A DNA stretch of 6,524 nt from assembly GCA_021820165.1 (NCBI GenBank), contig JAKADW010000127.1, positions 1 to 6,524 on the forward strand, given 5' to 3'. Shown here one piece after another: positions 1 through 6,044 of the stretch (the first letter of the stretch is position 1; every line of letters starts with the position of its first letter). Origin of the DNA: Bacillota bacterium. Lineage in GTDB: Bacteria; Bacillota_E; Sulfobacillia; Sulfobacillales; Sulfobacillaceae. The position numbers were made by a program, and so were the translations under genes. The notes beneath the pieces are model-generated. The model searched no databases, was not told where the DNA came from, and saw only the letters and a list, made by a program, of their open reading frames with translations.

Positions 1-1
1 T

Positions 2-379
2 CGTGCTACAAGCTACGCCCGCGAACGCGTCGTGTTCGGCCGTCCCATCGGTCAAAATCAGGGCATTCAATTTCCTTTGGCGCGAGCCTATGCGAATCTT
101 CGTGCCGCCGATCTCATGCGTACGGAGGCGGCGCGAAAATTTGATGCCGGCGAACGTGCCGGGGAGGACGCGAACCTCGCCAAGTTATTGGCATCGGAAG
201 CCTCCTGGGAGGCGGCCAACGCCGCTATTCAGACCCACGGAGGGTACGGCTTTGCCATGGAGTATGACATTGAACGGAAATTTCGGGAAACCCGGCTCTT
301 TCAAGTGGCGCCCATCTCCACCAACTTAATTCTCACCTATCTCAGCGAGCATGTGCTGGGATTGCCGAGGTCGTACTAA
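2..379 (+). CDS. Acyl-CoA dehydrogenase, C-terminal part (5' end outside window)
   Basis: This is the last 125 codons of an FAD-dependent acyl-CoA dehydrogenase; the reading frame is open to the left edge, so the true start is not in the window. Visible family marks are Y-x-R-E-R-x-x-FG-x-PI-x-x-x-Q near the start of the fragment (residues 5-20) and the HGGYGF...E-x-x-x-ERKFRETR block at residues 79-98, both typical of the C-terminal helical domain. The family often has an E-G-T or A-G-T segment shortly after the R-[DE]-x-R block; here it reads APIST (residues 103-107), so the usual short-chain catalytic Glu is absent at this place. As in isovaleryl-CoA dehydrogenase-type enzymes, the base could sit on an earlier helix that is not visible. 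The stop overlaps the next start by one base (TAATG), which implies translational coupling. From context the likely substrate is a branched short-chain dicarboxylyl-CoA such as methylsuccinyl-CoA; this is inference. Confidence 0.93.
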   Translation, partial: RATSYARERVVFGRPIGQNQGIQFPLARAYANLRAADLMRTEAARKFDAGERAGEDANLAKLLASEASWEAANAAIQTHGGYGFAMEYDIERKFRETRLFQVAPISTNLILTYLSEHVLGLPRSY

Positions 380-1563
380 TGGCCGGGGGAATTTTAGCGG
401 GTGTGACGGTGGTGGCGTTAGAACAGGCGGTGGCGGCCCCGTTCGCCACCCGTCAGCTCGCCGACTTCGGAGCGCGGGTGATTAAAATTGAGAGACCCGG
501 TAGCGGAGATTTTGCCCGGCATTATGACGAGACGGTCTTCGGTGAGTCCAGCCATTTTGTCTGGATTAACCGGGGCAAGGAGAGCCTGACGCTCAATTTG
601 AAGACCGAATCGGGGCAAACCGTATTTCGCCAGTTGCTCAAACGGGCCGATGTGTTGGTGCAAAATCTGAAGCCAGGGTCGCTGGAAAAGATGGGACTAG
701 ACCGGGAAACCCTCCAACAGGAGTTCCCAGCACTCATCGTGTGTAACATCTCGGGGTATGGCCCTGACGGCCCCGAATTTCGAAAAAAGGCCTACGACTT
801 ATTAATTCAAGCGGAAAGCGGGCTCCTTTCCATTACCGGAACGGCCGAGACACCCGTAAAAGTAGGGGTGTCAATTGCGGACATCGCCGCGGGTATGTAC
901 GCCTATACGGGCATCTTGTTGGCCCTCATTCAGCGTTTTCAGAGCCATCAGGGGACGGTCATTGATATTTCCATGCTGGAAGCGCTCGCTGAATGGATGG
1001 GTTATCCCCTGAATTATGGACATTTCTCGGGTCACCCTCCCGCGCGAACGGGAGCCCATCATGCCACCATTGCACCTTATGGACCCTATCGCGTGGCCGG
1101 GGGGGCGGAAGTCTTCTTGGGCATCCAAAACGAGCGTGAGTGGGCCTTGTTTTGCCAAGACGTTCTAGAGGCACCGGATCTCGCGGACGACGCTCGATTT
1201 CAAAACAATTCCCTCCGGGTTGCCAACCGCGCCGCATTAAATGCGGCCATTGATGGGGTCTTTTCGCGGATGGATCAAAAAGATGTACTGGCGCGGCTTG
1301 ATGAGGCCGGCATTGCCTATGCGCGGCTCAATAGCGTGGAGGATTTGTGGAATCATCCCCAACTTCGGGCGAGGGAGCGATGGAAGCCGGTCTCGACTCC
1401 CGGGGGCATGATTGAGGCGTTACTGCCTCCCGTGAACTTCTCTGGGACGGAACCTCTCATGGGTGATGTCCCGAAGTTGGGCGCACATACCGACGCGATT
1501 TTGCAAGAACTAGGCTTTCATTCCGGTGCAATTGACGAATGGCACAATGACGGAGTGGTCTAA
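379..1563 (+). CDS. Class III CoA-transferase (CaiB/BaiF family)
   Basis: A complete 394-residue protein, the normal length for family III CoA-transferases, which move CoA between carboxylic acids through an aspartyl-CoA anhydride. The N-terminus shows the expected pattern: a VVALEQAVAAPFATRQLAD segment (residues 11-29) followed by GA-x-VIK-x-E-x-P-G-x-GD (31-44). The NRGKESLTLNLK strand (64-75), the D-V-L-V-Q-N-x-K-P-G block (91-100) and the S-G-Y-G-x-x-G-P motif (125-132) follow. The probable catalytic Asp is D168 in V-S-I-A-D-I-A-A-G. The start ATG shares one base with the stop of the dehydrogenase; only a weak GAGG lies 8 nt upstream, so coupled re-initiation is likely. In the itaconate/methylsuccinate clusters of proteobacteria the matching gene (ict in P. 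aeruginosa) makes the CoA ester from succinyl-CoA. Family III members differ widely in substrate, so the acceptor acid (itaconate, mesaconate, methylsuccinate, malate-like) is inferred from neighbours only. Confidence 0.92.
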   Translation: MAGGILAGVTVVALEQAVAAPFATRQLADFGARVIKIERPGSGDFARHYDETVFGESSHFVWINRGKESLTLNLKTESGQTVFRQLLKRADVLVQNLKPGSLEKMGLDRETLQQEFPALIVCNISGYGPDGPEFRKKAYDLLIQAESGLLSITGTAETPVKVGVSIADIAAGMYAYTGILLALIQRFQSHQGTVIDISMLEALAEWMGYPLNYGHFSGHPPARTGAHHATIAPYGPYRVAGGAEVFLGIQNEREWALFCQDVLEAPDLADDARFQNNSLRVANRAALNAAIDGVFSRMDQKDVLARLDEAGIAYARLNSVEDLWNHPQLRARERWKPVSTPGGMIEALLPPVNFSGTEPLMGDVPKLGAHTDAILQELGFHSGAIDEWHNDGVV

Positions 1564-1610
1564 GGATTCGGATACCAAACGTTTCGCGGATGAGAATTGA
1601 CGGACAAAAT

Positions 1611-1616
1611 AGGAGG
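1611..1616 (+). promoter_or_regulatory. Shine-Dalgarno of the MFS gene
   Basis: AGGAGG followed by 8 nt before GTG at 1625. It decides the GTG start, as there is no ATG at a fitting distance in that frame. Confidence 0.8.
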
Positions 1617-1624
1617 CGGAATTT

Positions 1625-3019
1625 GTGGCGGAGAGTACCCATATCTCAGAAGATCAACAACTCATTGCGCGGCTGGACCGATTACCCATCTGGCCCTATC
1701 GTAGGACCGTCCTTTGGATTGTCGGCATCGGTTATCTGATCGCCTTTTTTGACATCACCAACGTGGCCTTTGGGCTTCCGGTATTTAGCAAATTGTTTCA
1801 CTTAACGGCTGCACAGGCAGCGGTGCCGATTACCGCGAGCCTCTTGGGATATATCCTCGGTTCGTGGCTTAATAGCAATCTAGCCGATGCCCTTGGCCGC
1901 AAGCAGGCCATTATGTTGTCCACGCTCCTTTTCACGGTGGGCTGCTTAGCGACCACCTTCTCATTTAACCTTTCTTGGATGGTCATTTGGCGATTTGTTA
2001 CTGGTATGGGAATTGGGGCTGAAATTGCCGCCATATCCGCCTATATGGGCGAACTGGCGCCTGCTTCTGTCCGCGGACGCTACACCGGTTTGGCGAACGT
2101 TTTCGCGATGCTGGGACAAGGCATTGTCCCAATTGTGGCCTTGTTCTTGGTGCCCAACTTCTCTTGGGGATGGCGGGCGATGTTCTTTCTTGGGGCGTTA
2201 GGAGCGCTGACCCTTCTGGCATTTAAGCGAATTCCTGAATCACCACGATGGCTTCTCTCCAAGCGCCGCTATGATGAAGCCCGGATCATTATTGAAGAGG
2301 CCGAGACCTGGGTCAAAGGACGGCTTCGTGGAGAATTGCCCCCGCTAGTAGACACGCGGGAAGAGGTAGAGGGACGGGGTTTTCCTACCGCCGAGCTTTT
2401 TCACCCGCCCTATGGTGGGCGGGTGCTGCTCCTGTTAGCCATGTGGCTGATTTTCTACGTGGGTACCTACACCTGGCTTGGCCTTGGGCCCACCTTCTTT
2501 GTGGATCGGGGGTATACGCTCACTCACAGTATTGTGTTCTTGTTGGCGGCGTCCGTCGGTTACCCGGTGGGCGCACTGCTCGCTACCTGGCTTGGGGATG
2601 CCTTCGAGCGGAAATACATCATTTTGGTCGGCATGCTGATATGGACGTTGGCCTTTGCCGCCATCGGTCTCTTCGCAAGCCCCGTGCTTATCTACCTCTC
2701 CGTCTTCATTTTAGCGGCCTCGCTAGGGTTCTTCCTCCCGCTCATGTATGCGCTGACGGCGGAGAGCTTCCCTACCCGAGCCCGGGCTACCGGGGTCTCA
2801 CTGACGGACGGCGTCGGCCACTTAGGGGGCGCGATTGGGCCCATTTTGGCGACGGCGGTATTCGCCTGGGGTGGGATTAGTGGCGGATTTACCACGGTCT
2901 TTCTATTCATGGGCGCATCGGGTCTCTTGACCGCCGCTATTTTGCCATTTACCGTGCGCGCGACACGAAAATCATTGGAAGTGGTGACCGGGGACGATTC
3001 CGCCCGAACGGCGGGATAG
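1625..3019 (+). CDS. MFS transporter, sugar-porter/metabolite:H+ symporter type
   Basis: A 464-residue integral membrane protein with about 12 hydrophobic segments and a central hydrophilic loop near residues 200-262, the classical 6+6 major facilitator layout. TM1 carries an acidic residue (FFDITN, D42) as in proton-coupled carriers. The loop 2-3 motif is N-x-A-D-A-L-G-R-K (85-93), repeated in weaker form as G-D-A-F-E-R-K (324-330) between TM8 and TM9. R-F-x-T-G-x-G-I-G-A-E (123-133) with E-L-A-P-x-x-x-R-G-R (143-152) matches the sugar-porter signature, and PESPRWL (204-210) closes TM6. Start is GTG with AGGAGG upstream. It sits 61 nt after the CoA-transferase and 32 nt before the MaoC gene, inside the catabolic operon, so it probably imports the pathway substrate, a branched dicarboxylate or related acid, instead of the TRAP-type carrier found in the Pseudomonas cluster. 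Substrate is inferred from context; the family also carries sugars and aromatic acids. Confidence 0.92.
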   Translation: MAESTHISEDQQLIARLDRLPIWPYRRTVLWIVGIGYLIAFFDITNVAFGLPVFSKLFHLTAAQAAVPITASLLGYILGSWLNSNLADALGRKQAIMLSTLLFTVGCLATTFSFNLSWMVIWRFVTGMGIGAEIAAISAYMGELAPASVRGRYTGLANVFAMLGQGIVPIVALFLVPNFSWGWRAMFFLGALGALTLLAFKRIPESPRWLLSKRRYDEARIIIEEAETWVKGRLRGELPPLVDTREEVEGRGFPTAELFHPPYGGRVLLLLAMWLIFYVGTYTWLGLGPTFFVDRGYTLTHSIVFLLAASVGYPVGALLATWLGDAFERKYIILVGMLIWTLAFAAIGLFASPVLIYLSVFILAASLGFFLPLMYALTAESFPTRARATGVSLTDGVGHLGGAIGPILATAVFAWGGISGGFTTVFLFMGASGLLTAAILPFTVRATRKSLEVVTGDDSARTAG

Positions 3020-3033
3020 CCCGGGCGAGAAGC

Positions 3034-3041
3034 AAAGGAGG
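3034..3041 (+). promoter_or_regulatory. Shine-Dalgarno of the MaoC-type hydratase gene
   Basis: AAAGGAGG, 10 nt before ATG at 3052. It is a strong site that starts the second, tightly coupled half of the operon. Confidence 0.75.
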
Positions 3042-3051
3042 AAAAATCAAG

Positions 3052-3570
3052 ATGGTTCAGGAAGGTTGGAAGGGACGATATTATGAAGATTTTACCGTGG
3101 GGGACATTTACCCGCACCCGTTAGGGCGTACCATTACGACGACCGACAACATCTGGTTTACCCTGTTGACACAAAATTCCGCGCCGGTGCACTTTGACCA
3201 CGTGTATGCCGCTCAGACCAGTTTCGGGAAACCTCTGGTCGACTCCACCTTTACTCTCGCGCTGGTAACGGGGCAAAGTGTCACCGATATTTCGCAAAAT
3301 GTGTTCGCAAATCTCGGTTGGACGGATGTCGAACTGCCTCATCCGGTATTCGAAGGCGACACCATCTATTCGCAGTCGGAGGTGCTGGAAAAGCGCGAGT
3401 CTCATTCGCGGCCGAACGTCGGCATCGTGAAAGTACGGACCATTGGTTTTAATCAAGAGGGTACGGTCGTGATTCGCTTTATCCGCACCATCATGGTGTA
3501 TAAACGGGGAGAGGCGCCGGTGATTCCGCGACCAAAGCTTTCGGACGATGCGGAGGGACACCATGCCTGA
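3052..3570 (+). CDS. MaoC-family enoyl-CoA hydratase, mesaconyl-/itaconyl-CoA hydratase type
   Basis: A complete 172-residue hot-dog-fold protein that should add water to a branched dicarboxylic enoyl-CoA. The whole length follows the pattern of the mesaconyl-/itaconyl-CoA hydratase branch (P. aeruginosa Ich, M. tuberculosis Rv2499c): G-R-Y-Y-E-D-F-x-V-G-D (8-18), H-P-L-G-R-T-I-T-T-T-D-N (22-33), the active-site stretch N-S-A-P-V-H-F-D (42-49), T-x-F-G-K-P-L-V-x-S (56-65), A-N-L-G-W (86-90), V-F-E-G-D-T (99-104) and S-R-P-N-V-G-I-V (119-126). In ordinary R-specific hydratases the catalytic pair is D-x4-H; here the same spacing is N42-x4-H47, so the base is changed or placed elsewhere, which seems usual for this branch. 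The final 8 nt overlap the start of the lyase gene. The exact substrate (itaconyl-, mesaconyl- or methylmalyl-type CoA) cannot be told from sequence alone. Confidence 0.9.
   Translation: MVQEGWKGRYYEDFTVGDIYPHPLGRTITTTDNIWFTLLTQNSAPVHFDHVYAAQTSFGKPLVDSTFTLALVTGQSVTDISQNVFANLGWTDVELPHPVFEGDTIYSQSEVLEKRESHSRPNVGIVKVRTIGFNQEGTVVIRFIRTIMVYKRGEAPVIPRPKLSDDAEGHHA
3552..3557 (+). promoter_or_regulatory. Shine-Dalgarno that selects the lyase start at 3563
   Basis: GGAGGG lies 5 nt before ATG 3563. The in-frame ATG at 3548 would place this site inside the coding sequence and has no good site of its own, so 3563 is preferred. Confidence 0.7.
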
Positions 3571-4387
3571 CACTTCGCGCACATGGCTTTATGCCCCCGG
3601 CGACCGGCCAGACCGGTTGCAAAAGGCGATGGAATCCCGGGCCCATGAGGTCATTTGGGATCTCGAAGATGCCGTATCATCGGACCAGAAATTGAGGGCC
3701 CGAGACACCGTCACGCGGCTCCTAAAAGAGCCTCTTTCGAGAACGCCTTGGGTACGGGTGAATGGGTTGGACACCGCGTGGGGCTATGACGATTTGGGGG
3801 CGCTTCACGACGCCGTGGGTCCGAACCTTCGCATTGTGCTGCCGAAGGCGACACGCGCCGCCGTCCAGGAACTGTGCGAGCGGGGCTTTGCCCGTGAGTG
3901 GCTCTTCATCATCGAGACGGCCCAGGGCCTCGCCGATGTGATGGACGTGAAGAACCCCTGGCCCGGGATCGGTCGATTGGCCTTCGGAGCGCTTGATTAT
4001 CGAAACGACATCGGCGCCTTGGAAACGGCCGATGAGGGTGAACTCGGGTTCCCTCGGAGTGTTTTGGTGCTAGCCTCCCGGGTGTGGGGCTGGCCGGGTC
4101 CGATCGATGCGGTGTTTCCCGGCATCACCGATGGGGACGCCTTGGAGGCCTCTGCCCGCCGCGCCCGCGCTCTCGGCATGGCGGGGAAGATGATTATTCA
4201 TCCCCAGCAAATCGCCCCCGTGCATCGCGCATACGCCCCGGCACCGGATGAGGTGGCCTGGGCGAGAGAGGTGATGACCGCCTCTCAAAATGCCGGTGCG
4301 GTGAAGGTACGGGGCGCGATGGTGGATCGCCCAGTGATTGAGAGGGCTCGACAGATTCTTAAGGAGGTGAACGAAAACGATGGCTGA
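3563..4387 (+). CDS. CitE-like acyl-CoA lyase (HpcH/HpaI superfamily), probable citramalyl-CoA-type lyase
   Basis: A 274-residue TIM-barrel lyase with the preferred start at ATG 3563 (an upstream in-frame ATG at 3548 would add five residues). Motifs seen: R-T-W-L-Y-A-P-G-D-R-P (6-16), D-L-E-D-A-V (33-38), V-R-V-N-G (64-68, R65 for CoA/carboxylate binding), L-P-K (93-95), I-I-E-T-A (116-120, E118 as probable Mg2+ ligand), G-A-L-D-Y (142-146, D145 as second metal ligand) and G-K-M-I-I-H-P-Q-Q-I (208-217), the CoA-binding stretch of the CitE family. It is a stand-alone CitE homologue: no citrate lyase alpha or acyl-carrier subunit genes are nearby, which points to a free acyl-CoA lyase. With the hydratase upstream, the expected reaction is citramalyl-CoA to acetyl-CoA plus pyruvate, as for P. 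aeruginosa Ccl or M. tuberculosis Rv2498c. Malyl-/methylmalyl-CoA lyase activity is a realistic alternative. Both gene ends overlap neighbours by 8 nt. Confidence 0.9.
   Translation: MPDTSRTWLYAPGDRPDRLQKAMESRAHEVIWDLEDAVSSDQKLRARDTVTRLLKEPLSRTPWVRVNGLDTAWGYDDLGALHDAVGPNLRIVLPKATRAAVQELCERGFAREWLFIIETAQGLADVMDVKNPWPGIGRLAFGALDYRNDIGALETADEGELGFPRSVLVLASRVWGWPGPIDAVFPGITDGDALEASARRARALGMAGKMIIHPQQIAPVHRAYAPAPDEVAWAREVMTASQNAGAVKVRGAMVDRPVIERARQILKEVNENDG
4361..4370 (+). promoter_or_regulatory. Very strong Shine-Dalgarno of the MmgE/PrpD gene
   Basis: AAGGAGGTGA, a near-complete match to the anti-SD of 16S rRNA, 9 nt before ATG 4380 and within the 3' end of the lyase gene. It allows independent high-level initiation in spite of the overlap. 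Confidence 0.8.
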
Positions 4388-5735
4388 TACCGACCGTTTA
4401 TTGGAATTCTTGGCGCCTCTCACGTTTGACGATCTCCCTGACGAGGTGGTGGTGCGGACCCTGGATTTGATCCTCGATTGGCTCGGATCAACCTTGGCCG
4501 GCCGTTTGGCGAGGCCAACGCAGATCATGGATGCGTGGGCCAACCACATGGGGCCAAAAACCGGGCGGGCGGAATGCCTCGGAAACGGGCGCCTGACCAG
4601 CCCGGTGTTTGCGGCGATGGTCAATGGGGCGGCCTCCCACGTGGTTGAGCAAGATGACGTCCACAACGGATCAGTGGTGCACCCCGGTGCCACCGTGATT
4701 CCGGCGGCATTGGCCGCCGCACAGGATAGGGAGGTCTCGGGTCGAGACCTCATTTTGTCAATTGTCGCCGGCTATGAGATGGCGATTCGCGTGGGACGAT
4801 TCCTGGGCCCGAGCCATTACAAAATCTTTCATACCTCCGGCACCGCAGGCACGTTAGGGGCGGCCGTGGCTGCCGGAAAGATTCTCGGACTTTCGGCAGA
4901 TCGGCTCCGCCATGCCGTCGGGTCGGCCGGCACGCAGGCGGCCGGGCTTTGGGAATTTCTTCGGGATGCGGCTGACTCAAAGCAGCTACACATAGCCAAG
5001 GCAGCGTCCGATGGTCTCTTGTCCGCCTATGGGGCCGAGTGGGGTCTTTTAGGGGCCCGGCAGATTCTCGAAGGGCCACAGGGGTTGGGAACGGCGTTTT
5101 CGAAGAGCACGCGGCCTGAGGCGCTATCTTCGCGCCTTGGGGAAAGTTGGGCCGTGCTCGAGACGTCCCTCAAATGGCATGCGTCCTGCCGCCATACGCA
5201 TCCGTCTGCCGATGCCTTGGAACAGGTGATGGTCGAGCACCATCTTTCGTGGGACGATATTGAGACGGTGGAGGCGCACGTGCATCAGGCGGCTATCGAC
5301 GTGCTAGGGCCGGCTGAGGAGGCTCGGACCATTCATCAGTCCAAGTTTTCCATGCCCTTCGTGCTTTCCCTGATCGCCATTAAGGGGCACGCCGCAATCA
5401 GCGACTTTAACGAAGACACTCTCCATGATGCCAGCATCCGACAATTGATGAAACGGGTGACGATGGTGCAGGACGATGAGGTCGAACAGGCCTATCCCGA
5501 GCGCTGGTTAGGACGGGTTCGTGTGACGACAAAGGACGGCCACGAGTATAGGGGACAGGTGGACGTCCCCAAGGGGGATCCGGGAAACTTTCTGTCTCGC
5601 GCGGTGATTAAGGAAAAGGTGTTGCGGCTCGCAAGATATGGGGGCATCGAAGATGAGAACAGGGTGCTTCGGTCCATGGGTCTCGTCGAGGACCTAGAGG
5701 GAATGGCAACGGTGCCCTATCTTACCCGACGGTGA
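4380..5735 (+). CDS. MmgE/PrpD family protein (2-methylcitrate dehydratase / cis-aconitate decarboxylase fold)
   Basis: A complete 451-residue member of the MmgE/PrpD fold, which contains 2-methylcitrate dehydratase (PrpD), cis-aconitate decarboxylase (CAD/IRG1) and iminodisuccinate epimerase. Visible motifs: N-G-A-A-S-H-V-V-E-Q-D-D (82-93), V-V-H-P-G-A-T-V-I-P-A-A (99-110), F-H-T-S-G-T-A-G-T (150-158), G-S-A-G-T-Q-A-A-G-L-W-E-F (181-193), D-S-K-Q-L-H (199-204), C-R-H-T-H-P-S-A-D-A (270-279) and Q-S-K-F-S-M-P-F (320-327). H101, H151, K201 and H272/H274 probably correspond to the substrate-binding His/Lys set described for IRG1; this is by motif comparison without an alignment. The closest style is the PrpD-like protein of the P. 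aeruginosa itaconate cluster (PA0881). No citrate synthase or methylisocitrate lyase is present, so a propionate role is unlikely. It may isomerise, hydrate/dehydrate or decarboxylate a free C5/C6 acid; the reaction is not known. Last gene of the operon; the stop is followed by a strong hairpin. Confidence 0.88.
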   Translation: MADTDRLLEFLAPLTFDDLPDEVVVRTLDLILDWLGSTLAGRLARPTQIMDAWANHMGPKTGRAECLGNGRLTSPVFAAMVNGAASHVVEQDDVHNGSVVHPGATVIPAALAAAQDREVSGRDLILSIVAGYEMAIRVGRFLGPSHYKIFHTSGTAGTLGAAVAAGKILGLSADRLRHAVGSAGTQAAGLWEFLRDAADSKQLHIAKAASDGLLSAYGAEWGLLGARQILEGPQGLGTAFSKSTRPEALSSRLGESWAVLETSLKWHASCRHTHPSADALEQVMVEHHLSWDDIETVEAHVHQAAIDVLGPAEEARTIHQSKFSMPFVLSLIAIKGHAAISDFNEDTLHDASIRQLMKRVTMVQDDEVEQAYPERWLGRVRVTTKDGHEYRGQVDVPKGDPGNFLSRAVIKEKVLRLARYGGIEDENRVLRSMGLVEDLEGMATVPYLTRR

Positions 5736-5744
5736 TACGGATCA

Positions 5745-5782
5745 CTCGGGCGTACCCCATATTCCGGGTCCGTACGCCCGAG
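5745..5782. terminator. Perfect 11-bp stem-loop between convergent gene ends
   Basis: CTCGGGCGTAC (5745-5755) pairs exactly with GTACGCCCGAG (5772-5782); an inner CCC (5756-5758)/GGG (5766-5768) can add three more pairs over a small bulge. It begins 9 nt after the stop of the MmgE/PrpD gene and ends 2 nt from the stop of the minus-strand gene remnant. No U-run follows in either direction, so it is a terminator core or an mRNA 3'-end stabiliser and not a canonical intrinsic terminator. Confidence 0.6.
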
Positions 5783-5784
5783 GC

Positions 5785-6044
5785 TCACAATGTGTGGAGG
5801 CGGCGATCTCGGCGGACCACGTAGTCCCACGTTCCACGATAGTCGCTAATGTTCGGCGTCTTAAAGACGTAGGTTCCCGGATATTGCACGTGTCGTTCGT
5901 AGCCAGATATTTGCACACACACACGATGAATAACGGATTATAGGTGCGATCCTTGGATGCAACCTCATGTGCGGCGGATACTGCTATTGGAATTCCGGAC
6001 GCCACCGATTCGTTTGACACCGTCCCGGTATGGCTCGCTGACAC
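5785..6044 (-). pseudogene. Frameshifted small gene; Ig-like beta-sandwich domain fragment (tentative)
   Basis: Two protein-like reading frames on the minus strand follow each other. The first begins at GTG 6044, behind AAGGCGGA with 5 nt spacing, and reads well for about 43 codons to ...NPLFIVCV. The second begins at a CAA codon at 5911-5913 and continues ...PGTYVFKTPNISDYRGTWDY... to TGA at 5787-5785. They are separated by a (GT)5 run; loss of one GT unit, or gain of two, joins them into an 85-residue protein. Without the change the first frame runs on to 5742 with a less natural tail. The rejoined pattern (G-I-P-I-x-V-S-A, then F-I-V-x-V, then P-G-T-Y-V-F, then G-T-W-D-Y-V-V-R) looks like the strands of short Ig-like repeats in Gram-positive surface proteins, but I do not recognise a definite family. 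No signal peptide or anchor is present, so it may be a leftover fragment of a longer gene, a decayed small gene, or a length-variable locus. A sequencing error in the repeat is also possible. Confidence 0.5.
5914..5924. repeat. Dinucleotide run (CA)5C, i.e. (GT)5G on the minus strand
   Basis: An 11-nt CA/GT run placed exactly where the two minus-strand frames of the 5785-6044 remnant change over. Such runs are prone to slipped-strand errors in 2-nt steps, which is the step needed to restore the frame. Confidence 0.85.

Noticed and set aside
1597..1602. TTGACG resembling a -35 box before the MFS gene
   Set aside because: A matching -10 box would fall on or after the ribosome site and start codon, and no TATAAT-like sequence is seen there.
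2443..2880. Second plus-strand frame of 145 codons inside the MFS gene
   Set aside because: Overlaps the TM7-TM11 region in another frame; rich in Arg/Gly/His as expected of an out-of-frame reading.
3000..3014. CCGCC/GGCGG hairpin at the end of the MFS gene
   Set aside because: Only five pairs, ends before the stop codon and has no T-run; the next gene is 32 nt away with a strong ribosome site, so a terminator is unlikely.
2692..3117. Minus-strand open frame of 141 codons antisense to the end of the MFS gene
   Set aside because: Low-quality composition and opposite to a clear membrane-protein gene; shadow frame.
3548..3562. Upstream in-frame ATG for the lyase gene
   Set aside because: The GGAGGG ribosome site lies between this ATG and ATG 3563, and the family N-terminus fits the later start.
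3121..3582. Minus-strand open frame of 153 codons antisense to the MaoC gene
   Set aside because: No recognisable motif and opposed by a strongly conserved plus-strand protein.
4070..4753. Long minus-strand open frame of 227 codons antisense to the lyase/PrpD junction
   Set aside because: It is a compositional shadow of two well-supported plus-strand genes; the translation shows no domain pattern.
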